64,000 nt of DNA from contig JAIXWM010000175.1 of NCBI GenBank assembly GCA_027491255.1, forward strand, positions 1 through 64,000, given 5' to 3'. This stretch comes from Rubrivivax sp. (GTDB lineage: Bacteria > Pseudomonadota > Gammaproteobacteria > Burkholderiales > Burkholderiaceae_C). This document shows positions 1-8,528 of this stretch, piece after piece. A model generated the notes under the pieces. It made no database searches. It saw only the letters and a list, made by a program, of their open reading frames with translations, and had not been told where the DNA came from. The position numbers and the translations under genes are program-made. Numbering within the stretch: the first letter of the stretch is position 1; every line of letters starts with the position of its first letter.

Positions 1-2682
1 CAGGCTGACGGCACCCGTGTCCGCAATCGCACTGCCACCGGCCAGCACCAAAGACCCGGCGCTGACGGTAGTGGCCCCGCTGTAGGTGTTCGTACCCGAC
101 AGCGTCACTGTCCCGCCACCCGTCTTGGTCAGCCCGAAGGCGCCACCGATCGCACCCGACAGCGCGAGGCTGCCGCTGCCACCCACCGTCGCGGCAGCGG
201 TCAGCGTGATGACGCCACTGCTGGCCGCGCCAGCGCCCGTGCCCACCAATGCACCCGCGCCGGCGATCCCAGCGCCGGCCAGGCTCAGGGCCTCGGCGCC
301 GATGTCGACGTTGTCGATTTCCAGCGCTGCACCGTTGGTCACCGTGGTGCCCGCCGCCGAGGTGCCCAGGGCAGCGGTGTTGGCCGCCACCAGGGTCCCG
401 GCGCCGACAGCGGTCACGCCGCTGTAGGTATTGGCCGCCGTCAGCACCGCAGTGCCGCTGCCGGTTTTTGTCAAGTCATGGCCAGTTCCGGAAACGATGC
501 CCGACACAGTCAGTTGAGTGCCACCTACATCGATCGTGCTGCTGGCGCCCATGACGACCGCACCCGCAAGGCTGCTGGTGCCGACCGAGGCGGCAAGCGT
601 TCCACCGTTGAGCGTGACGACCTCGGCGCCGACGGAAACACCTTGCAGATCCAGCGTCGCGCCGCTGGCCACGGTGACACCGCCGGCGGTAGTCCCCAAG
701 CCAGCCGCATTGGCGATGGCCAGCGTACCCGTGCTGACGGTCGTCGCGCCGGTGTAGGTGTTGGTACCCGAAAGCAGCAGCGTGCCGCTGCCGGTCTTGG
801 TCAAGCTGCCGCCCGAGCTGGTGAGCGCGGCAGCCCAGGTGATGTTCTGGCCGTTGGTGTCTATCTTGTAGGCCTGCGCGGCAGCGGTGCTGAAGCGACT
901 GGAATAGTCACTGGTGTTGCTGGCCGAGTGCTGCAGCGTACCCCCGTCAAAGCTGATGGTGCCGCTGCTGCCGATGGCATCTGATGAACCCAAGTTGAGC
1001 GTGCCTGCCGCCAGGAAAGTGCCGCCGGTGTAGGTGTTTGCACCGGTCAAGGTCACTGAACCGTTCCCGCTCTTCGTGAGGCTGCCGCCGCCGCTGAAGA
1101 CGCCCTCGAATTTGTACGCCCCGCTGCTGCCCGCAACGTTCAACTCCAAATGGAGGGCATTGCTGGTGCTGCCGATGGTCACGCCGGCATCGACCTGGAT
1201 TTCGCCGACGGCCTTCAGCGTCAGTGTGGCGTCTGCTCCTGCGTTCTTGACGATGTTGTCCTTGACACGGATATTGCCGCTCTGGTTGCCAGCAACATTT
1301 CCCGTGTCGATGGTGACATTGCTGCCAGACTCCAAGGACGCCACGATGCTGCTGGCGGGGATCACACTGCTGTCGCTGGACGGTACGTAGTTGTCGCTGT
1401 ATGCCGCACCGCTGGGCTGATCGCTGTCGCTGATCGTGATGTCGTAGGGGTCGATGAGCCAGGTCCCCGCATGCCCCTTGGGTGCCGCGGTGGAAACCTG
1501 AGCGGTCTTGGCAATCAGCAGCCTCGATGCCGAGGTGTCGATGAAGCCCCCATCGCCGCCGAGTTCGCCGCCTCTGGCGCTGAGACTGCCGCTGACCTCG
1601 ACGGTGCTCTGGGGGTTGCTCAGGTCCGCGATGACCGTGATCTCGCCGCCCTTGCCTGCGCTGCCCGGCGCGGCGTCGGCGCTGATGCGGCCACTGCTGC
1701 TGATGTTGCGGCTGGCACTCAGGCGGATCACGCCTCCGTGGTCGGTGATGCCGTCGGCCTGCAGGCTGCCGGTATTGCGCACCACGCCGCCCAGGACCTG
1801 GTTGGCCGCCTGAGCGGACAGGATGATCATGCCCCCAGGGGCCTGAACCGCCCTGCCGTTCTCAACCAGAGCGGCGACGGTGGCCGGTGTGACGATGACA
1901 TTGGCCAGGCCACCCTGGCCGTTGATCTGCATCTCAATGGCTTCGCCAGCCGCCAAGGCCACCGTGCCCATGCGGGCAATCACCACACCACTGTTGCGTA
2001 CTTCCGGCGCAAGCAATGCGATGTAGCCCCCCAGACCTGCCGTGAGCGTGCCTTCGTTGATCACCTGACCGGTCGCGCCCTGGCGGCTGAACTTCATCGA
2101 GCCGGCCATGAAGTCGGCATCGGCGATGCTGTGCGTGGTGGCCACCAAGGCCCCCACATCGACCCGCGCCGTCGGCGAGAAGTACACGCCCGCCGGGTTG
2201 CTCAGCACCACCTGGCCGTTCGCGTTGATCTGGCCAAAGATCTGGCTGGCCCGCTCGCCCTGGATGCGATTGAGCAGGACGCTGCTGGCCGAGGGCTGGG
2301 TGATGTTGACCCGTGCCTGCGAGCCGACGTCGAAACTTTGCCAGTTCAGCACTGCGCGCGAACTGGCCTGGTCGATCGTCATGAGCGCACCCGATTGGGC
2401 GATGCTCGCCTGCCCTGCGGCCAACTGGCCGCCGACCGGCAACTGAGATGCCGCCACCGTTTGCGCGAGCAGCACGTCCGGCCAAAACGGTGTCAGCAGA
2501 CCCGCCGCGACCAAGGCAGCGCGCAGGGGGCCGATGGACCAGGACGCCCCAAGGCCCGCGGCCCTCGGGCGTGACGTGCTGCCCACGAGCGCCGACGATC
2601 CGGAGCACGACTTCGCGATCTCGGGAACGACGACGAACGCCGAGATCCGCTTGCTCCAGAGGATGCGATAGATCTTGTTCAT
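1..2682 (-). CDS. Filamentous haemagglutinin-type adhesin with ESPR signal peptide and passenger-associated repeats (partial, runs off left edge)
   Basis: Minus-strand frame open from ATG at 2682 to base 1: MNKIYRILWSKRISAFVVVPEIAKSCSG (extended signal peptide), then a TPS/FHA N-terminal-like segment (ALMTIDQASSRAVLNWQSFDVGSQARVNITQPSASSVLLNRIQG...NPAGVYFSPTARVDVGALVATTHSI), then repeated LTKTGSGTLLLSGTNTYTGATTVSTGTL motifs. Confidence 0.93.
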   Translation of the reverse strand, partial: MNKIYRILWSKRISAFVVVPEIAKSCSGSSALVGSTSRPRAAGLGASWSIGPLRAALVAAGLLTPFWPDVLLAQTVAASQLPVGGQLAAGQASIAQSGALMTIDQASSRAVLNWQSFDVGSQARVNITQPSASSVLLNRIQGERASQIFGQINANGQVVLSNPAGVYFSPTARVDVGALVATTHSIADADFMAGSMKFSRQGATGQVINEGTLTAGLGGYIALLAPEVRNSGVVIARMGTVALAAGEAIEMQINGQGGLANVIVTPATVAALVENGRAVQAPGGMIILSAQAANQVLGGVVRNTGSLQADGITDHGGVIRLSASRNISSSGRISADAAPGSAGKGGEITVIADLSNPQSTVEVSGSLSARGGELGGDGGFIDTSASRLLIAKTAQVSTAAPKGHAGTWLIDPYDITISDSDQPSGAAYSDNYVPSSDSSVIPASSIVASLESGSNVTIDTGNVAGNQSGNIRVKDNIVKNAGADATLTLKAVGEIQVDAGVTIGSTSNALHLELNVAGSSGAYKFEGVFSGGGSLTKSGNGSVTLTGANTYTGGTFLAAGTLNLGSSDAIGSSGTISFDGGTLQHSASNTSDYSSRFSTAAAQAYKIDTNGQNITWAAALTSSGGSLTKTGSGTLLLSGTNTYTGATTVSTGTLAIANAAGLGTTAGGVTVASGATLDLQGVSVGAEVVTLNGGTLAASVGTSSLAGAVVMGASSTIDVGGTQLTVSGIVSGTGHDLTKTGSGTAVLTAANTYSGVTAVGAGTLVAANTAALGTSAAGTTVTNGAALEIDNVDIGAEALSLAGAGIAGAGALVGTGAGAASSGVITLTAAATVGGSGSLALSGAIGGAFGLTKTGGGTVTLSGTNTYSGATTVSAGSLVLAGGSAIADTGAVSL

Positions 2683-4144
2683 GAATCTGAAGCTAGAAGG
2701 AAGGGCACCGCGGCGGGCACACGTCCGGGATGTGGGATCCGCACGCGGCGGACCGATAGACGATTCCTGAGCGCTTCATCACGACGCTGGGGTCAAGTTC
2801 GAACGGTTGGCAAGCCGCTCGGCCGGACAAGCACAGACCAAAGCAGCAGCCCTGAGGCCCGGTGCCGGCACGACACGCCTGGCCCGTCCGCGACGAAGAG
2901 GCCAGGCTCGCGCCAGACCCTCACCCAGCATCGACCTGCGCCGAGCGCGATTCGGCTCGACTGGTGAAGGAACCGGGTTCCGTCGGCAGCGCGGCTCACA
3001 CCGCCGAGCGCGCAGACGACTCGGCCGACCAAGAGCAGCCAGACCGCACGGCAACGCCCGACGACGGCCGCTGCAGCCAGAAACGCAACGGCCTGAGGCT
3101 GCCGGCACCCGGTCCGGTGCGGCGCAGACCGCATAGACGCACCTCGCGGTTGAACCCGATATCGAGATGTGCAATCCGGATTCCACAGTTTTCAAAGCGG
3201 ATCAGTATGAAATAAATTATTCAACATCTCCATGCCAACAACTCAAAATGATACGAATTAGGGTCAAAAATGTTTTCTCAACTTATTCCCGACATATGTC
3301 GCAATGCCGACGAAAATCAGTCAGATATCGCCAGCATCAAGCTCGACATCGGTGCATATGCACATTTTTGGTGCGTTCTTTCGGCCATATCCCAACTGAT
3401 TCGACGGAACAGCCCGTGCGGCACAGGTCACTCCGTCGGGATCTGCCGGTACCACCGCAGGCGCAAGGCCTCAGGCAGACAAGCCGACGCCGGAAAGCCG
3501 CCACCCAGCGACGACTCGCCCCGCCGCCGGCGACGTGAGCGAGGCCCTTTTCGGCACGGGAACGTCCAGACCTGCGCCTGCGCCAGACCTTCTGTCAACG
3601 AGCCGACAGGATGCAGCCGCCCACGGCAGAAAATAGAACCTTTTTGGTGCATAAATTCCATATTGGTGCATTTTTGAGTGTGAACCTGACAATCCCAGAG
3701 GGCGCGCATGCATTTAGTGCATCTCCCTGTCATCGCGCGGTCATGAGACTGCAGGCCATCGTCACCATCGTCGGAATATCGTCAACCTGAGGCGCACGGA
3801 AATCGACATCGCTGCGCAGCCGGCGCCTCACCGCGCGGCACGGGATCGACCGACCACACGGGCGTCGCCGGCGCGAAGCCTTCGAGCCCCATCATCGCCA
3901 GCCGCGCTGGGCCGCAGGCCGAACGCACGGTGCGGATCTCCTCCACGCAGCAGCGTCACCCCCCGCGCTGAGGAAGTCACCCTCGGCGCGCGGGTACGCC
4001 GCAGGCGAGACAGTCACTGGCCGTCAAGGTGACGCAGGGCACGCCATAAGGCATCCCGATGCGTTATGGTTAACCTGCCGCCCTGCAGGAAGCCCGGGTC
4101 ACCAGCCCGACACGCCGCCCGATACCGGGGCACATCCGCACGCG

Positions 4145-7100
4145 ATGACCAACCAGCCACCGAACATCGCCACCAGCCAACCCGAGCGGCCGCGCTGGGG
4201 CCGGGCTGCGCGTGCGCTGGCCTGGGTGCTGGGGGCGGTACTGGCCGTGCTCGCCCTCCCACCCGCGCTGGTGGCGGTGGGCGTGACGGTGGACGCCAGT
4301 CCCTGGCGTGCCCAGGTGGCTGCCGCCCTCGGGCAGGCTCTGCAGCGCGAGGTCCACTTCGACGGGCCGGCGCGCATCACTTTCTCGCTGAACCCCGAAC
4401 TGCAGGTGGGCGGCATCCGCGTGCGCAACCCGGCTGGATTCAGCGAGCCCGATTTCGCCACTTTCGGCGAGGGCCGCTTCAAGCTCGAGTTGCTGCCCCT
4501 GCTGCGCTACGCGCTGCACGTGCGTGACTTCACCGCCCAAGACGTGCGTGTGCGCCTGGAATTGCGAGCCGACGGGCGCAACAACTGGCAGTTCGGCAGC
4601 CCTGCGGCAAGCGGGCAGGCCGGGGCCGCCGCGCCGCAGCAGCCCGTCCCGTCGTCCGAACCGGCGGCGTCATCGGCATCAGCGCCGGCACCCGGTGGCG
4701 CCGCCGCGCCGGCGCTGCGGCGTGAGGATGTCGGTGGTGTGGCCATCGACCGGGTGCAGCTCGAGCGCATCGCGCTGGAGTTCGTCTCGCCCGGCGCGCC
4801 AGTGCGCCGCTTCAGCCTGGACAGCCTGGAAGGCCAGGCGCCCGAAGGGCAAGCGCTGCGCATGCGCATGCGCGGCCAGGTGCAGAACAGCTTCCCCTAC
4901 ACGGTGCAGATCCAGGGCGGCTCGCTGTCGGCGCTGGTGGCCGGGCGTGAGGCCTGGCCGCTGAAACTGGATCTGTCTTTCGCCGGCACACAGCTCGGCC
5001 TGGACGGCAGCCTGCTCGGCCGCCATCCCGATGGACGGGCCGACTTCGGCTTCCAACTCAACACCGCCGACCTGTCGCAGCTCGAGCGCCTGCTGCAAGT
5101 GCGCCTGCCGCCGGTGGGCGAGGTCAGCCTGGCGGCGCGGGTCGGCTGGTCGCCAGGGCGGCTGAGCCTGCGGGATCTGGTCGGACGCGTCGGCCGCAGC
5201 ACGCTCGGCGGCTCGCTGGAGTTCGTCACCTCGGGCGCGGTGCCCCGGGTGTCGGGCGCCCTGATCATGCCGATGCTGGACCTGCAGCCCTTCCTGGCAT
5301 CGCCGGGCGAAGCCGCGCCCGCATCGGTCGAGCCGACGAGCCTGCTCGACACCTACCGCGACTTGCAGGCACAGACCTTCGACCTGCGGCGCCTGGCCGA
5401 CGCCGAGGCCGACCTGCAGCTCCAGGTCGTGCAGTGGCTGAACCTGCCCGGCGAGGTGCGCGACGCCACGCTGGCGATCAAACTCGAGGGGGGACGTCTG
5501 GTCGCGCCGATGAGCGTGCAGGCCGCCGGAGCCCGTCTGCAAGGGGTGGCGGCGGTCGACGCCCGCGCCCCCAGCCCGGTGTTCGCGTTGAGCTTGTCAA
5601 GCCGCGACACGTCGCTGGGCGGGCTGGCCCGGCTGCTGGCCAACCTGAAGGGGCTGGAAGGACAGGTCGATCATTTCTCCTTCGGCCTGAACGCGCGCGG
5701 CGCCACTGTCGGCGATCTCGCGCAAACGCTGGCCGTGGACGTGGCCATCGACCAGGGCCGGCTGTCCTACGGCAATGCGCCGGGCGCGCGACCGGTCCGT
5801 CTGCGCCTGGACGAACTGCGCCTGGGACTGCCGGGCAGCAAGCCGCTGCAGGGCCGGATGCGCGGCGCGCTCGTCGACGAGGCCCTCAGCGTCGACATCG
5901 GCGCCGGCAGCCTGCCAGCACTGGCGCGCGGCGAGCCCTGGCCCCTGACGCTCGACGCCCGCGCATCGGGAGCGCGGCTGCAGGCGCGCGGCCAGGTCGA
6001 GCCGTTGGCACAGGCGCCCCGGGGTGAGCTGCAGCTGAACCTGCAGGCCCCCCGCGCCGGCAGCCTGGCGCGCTGGCTCGGCCTGTCGCCGCAGGCGCAG
6101 GCCCCCTTCGACCTCGGCGCGACGCTGTCGGTGCGGCCCGATCGCGTGCAGTTGCGCGACCTGACTCTCACGCTCGGGCACACGCGCATCCGGGGCAATC
6201 TGGCGCTGGACGGGCTCGGCTCGCCCGGCAAGCGTCCGCTGGCGCGGCTGCAGCTCGACCTGCCCGAAGTCGACGTGGCCGAGTTGCAGACCTTCCTGCA
6301 AACGCCGCCGCCGGCCGCGGCCACATCGCCTTCGCCTTCGCCGCCCCGCGCCGCACCCCTCACACCGCCGGCCGTAACAGCACCCGGGGTGCCCCCGCCC
6401 GACGCACGCACCCGCACGATGCTGGAACTGCCCATCCTGCCGCGCGGCGTCGACCTCAGCGACACGGACTTCGTGTTGACGATGAAGCGCATGCGTCTGC
6501 CCACGACCGAGGTCACCGGCCTGCGCTTCGAGGGCCGGGTGCGCGACGGGCACATGCCGGCCGCGCCTTTCAGCGCCATCGTCGCCGGCACACCCTTCCG
6601 CGGCAGCGCCGCCGCGGACCTGCGCGGCACGCTGCCGCAGGTGGCGCTGGCGCTGCACGCCGATCGGGTGGACGTGGGCGAGTTGCTGCGGCGGCTCCAG
6701 GTGGCCGAGGGCGTCGACGCCCGGGTCGAGGCGCTGCAGGTCGCCGCCGTGCTGCGCGGCTCGAACCTGGGACAAGCACTGGAGCGCTCGCAACTCGAGG
6801 CCGATCTGCGCGGCGGCCGCTGGACGCTGCGCAACCCAGCCGGCCAGCCGCTGGTGGGTGTGGCGCTGGCGCAGGGCCGGCTCGAGGCGATGCCCGGCGC
6901 CCCCCTGGCGCTGCGCCTGGACGGCGCCATCGACGACACGCCGGTCGCCATCCGTCTGGGCAGCGGGCGCCTGGCCGACCTGGCGCGCCCCGGCACGCGC
7001 GTGCCCTTCAGCCTGGCCGCCGAGGCCGCCGGTACACGCCTGGAGGTCGACGGCAGCGTGGCCGTGCCGCTCACCCAGCGGGGCGGCGACTTGACGCTGC

Positions 7101-8329
7101 GCCTGGGCGGACCGCGGCTGGACAGCTTGAACCGGCTCGCCCATGCCGACCTGCCGCCCTGGGGCCCGTGGTCGATGACGGGTCGCTTCGCCGTCACCGG
7201 CCAGGCCTACGAGATGCCGGCGCTGGCGCTGCGCGTGGGCCAGAGCCGGCTCGAGGGGCGCGGCGCCCTGGCCTTCGACGCGCAGCGCCCACGTGCCACA
7301 CTGGCGCTGCGCGCGCCGACGGTGCAGCTCGACGACTTCCGCTTCGGCGACTGGTCACCCACGGGCGCCGGCGCGAAACAGGCAGGCGCGCCGCCGAGGG
7401 CTGCGGCGACGGCTGCAGCCTCGGCGTCGGGCGTGGAGGCGCTGCGGGAGCAGGCGCGCGACGCCGCGCGGCAGGGCCAGCGCCTGTTGTCTCGGCAGAC
7501 GCTGCTGCGCCAGGAATTCACGCTGGACGTCGAAGTCGCCCAGGTGCAGTCGGGACGTGACCTGCTCGGCAGCGGCCGGCTGCAACTGCAACTGAAGGAC
7601 GGACGGCTGACGCTCGCGCCAGCCGAGGTGCGGGTGCCCGGCGGCTCGGCCCGGATGGAGCTGTCCTACGAGCCGCTCCAGGGTGACCAGGCGGTGGCCT
7701 TGACGTCCCGGCTGCGGGTCGAGCGCTTCGACTACGGTGTGCTGGCACGCCGCATCAAGCCCGACAGCGACCTGCAGGGCCTGTTCGACCTGAGCTTCGA
7801 CCTGAAGGCGCAGGCACCGCTCGAGCAGTTGATGCAGCGCGGCAGCGGCCAACTGGATGTGGCCGTCTGGCCGGTCAACCTGAAGGCCGGCGTGTTCGAC
7901 CTCTGGGCGGTGAACCTGTTCGCGGCGCTGCTGCCCACGCTCGACCCATCGAAGGCGTCACGCGTGAACTGCGCGGTGGCGCGCTTCTCCCTGAACGAGG
8001 GCCGACTGCGCGAGGAAACGCTGGTTGTCGACACGACCCGGCTGCGGGCCGGCGGCACGGTGCGCGTGGACTTCCACGACGAGTCGATCGCCGTGAGGCT
8101 GCAGCCGCGGGCCAAGCAGGCGCAGTTCTTCTCGCTGCCGGTGCCCGTGGAGGTCGGCGGCCGGCTCACCGACCCGAAGATCAGCGTCAGCCCCGGCTCG
8201 GCGCTCGGCGCCGCAGCCGGCTTCATCGGCTCTCTCGTCACGACACCGATCCGGCGCATGACCGAGCAGCCGCTGCCGGCCGACGGCAGCGACATCTGCC
8301 GCACGCCGGTGGCGCCTGCCGCGCCCTGA
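4145..8329 (+). CDS. AsmA family protein
   Basis: 1394 aa ORF; N-terminal TM then LNPELQVGGIRVRNPAGFSEPDFATFGEGRFKLELLPLL, C-terminal AsmA-like region (LFDLSFDLKAQAPLEQLMQRGSGQLDVAVWPVNLKAGVFDLWAVNL). Confidence 0.9.
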   Translation: MTNQPPNIATSQPERPRWGRAARALAWVLGAVLAVLALPPALVAVGVTVDASPWRAQVAAALGQALQREVHFDGPARITFSLNPELQVGGIRVRNPAGFSEPDFATFGEGRFKLELLPLLRYALHVRDFTAQDVRVRLELRADGRNNWQFGSPAASGQAGAAAPQQPVPSSEPAASSASAPAPGGAAAPALRREDVGGVAIDRVQLERIALEFVSPGAPVRRFSLDSLEGQAPEGQALRMRMRGQVQNSFPYTVQIQGGSLSALVAGREAWPLKLDLSFAGTQLGLDGSLLGRHPDGRADFGFQLNTADLSQLERLLQVRLPPVGEVSLAARVGWSPGRLSLRDLVGRVGRSTLGGSLEFVTSGAVPRVSGALIMPMLDLQPFLASPGEAAPASVEPTSLLDTYRDLQAQTFDLRRLADAEADLQLQVVQWLNLPGEVRDATLAIKLEGGRLVAPMSVQAAGARLQGVAAVDARAPSPVFALSLSSRDTSLGGLARLLANLKGLEGQVDHFSFGLNARGATVGDLAQTLAVDVAIDQGRLSYGNAPGARPVRLRLDELRLGLPGSKPLQGRMRGALVDEALSVDIGAGSLPALARGEPWPLTLDARASGARLQARGQVEPLAQAPRGELQLNLQAPRAGSLARWLGLSPQAQAPFDLGATLSVRPDRVQLRDLTLTLGHTRIRGNLALDGLGSPGKRPLARLQLDLPEVDVAELQTFLQTPPPAAATSPSPSPPRAAPLTPPAVTAPGVPPPDARTRTMLELPILPRGVDLSDTDFVLTMKRMRLPTTEVTGLRFEGRVRDGHMPAAPFSAIVAGTPFRGSAAADLRGTLPQVALALHADRVDVGELLRRLQVAEGVDARVEALQVAAVLRGSNLGQALERSQLEADLRGGRWTLRNPAGQPLVGVALAQGRLEAMPGAPLALRLDGAIDDTPVAIRLGSGRLADLARPGTRVPFSLAAEAAGTRLEVDGSVAVPLTQRGGDLTLRLGGPRLDSLNRLAHADLPPWGPWSMTGRFAVTGQAYEMPALALRVGQSRLEGRGALAFDAQRPRATLALRAPTVQLDDFRFGDWSPTGAGAKQAGAPPRAAATAAASASGVEALREQARDAARQGQRLLSRQTLLRQEFTLDVEVAQVQSGRDLLGSGRLQLQLKDGRLTLAPAEVRVPGGSARMELSYEPLQGDQAVALTSRLRVERFDYGVLARRIKPDSDLQGLFDLSFDLKAQAPLEQLMQRGSGQLDVAVWPVNLKAGVFDLWAVNLFAALLPTLDPSKASRVNCAVARFSLNEGRLREETLVVDTTRLRAGGTVRVDFHDESIAVRLQPRAKQAQFFSLPVPVEVGGRLTDPKISVSPGSALGAAAGFIGSLVTTPIRRMTEQPLPADGSDICRTPVAPAAP

Positions 8330-8528
8330 ACGGGCCGCCCGCAGACGGCGCCGTCCTGCTGCGGGCGCGCAACTCACCTGCAGGCCGTCCACCGCGGTGC
8401 CCTTCGGGTCCTGCAGGCGGTGCCGTCCTGCTGCGGGCGCGAGACCGGATGCGCGCCGACCGGGCGGCCCTCAGGCGACTGCGCCGCGCCCAGCAGGCCC
8501 GCGGCCTGCGCCGCCGTGGCGCCCGTGT

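Noticed and set aside
3428-3733. 101-aa minus ORF and neighbouring small ORFs in the 2.7-4.1 kb gap
   Set aside because: Low-complexity Arg/Ser-rich translations with no domain; region better explained as regulatory or decayed
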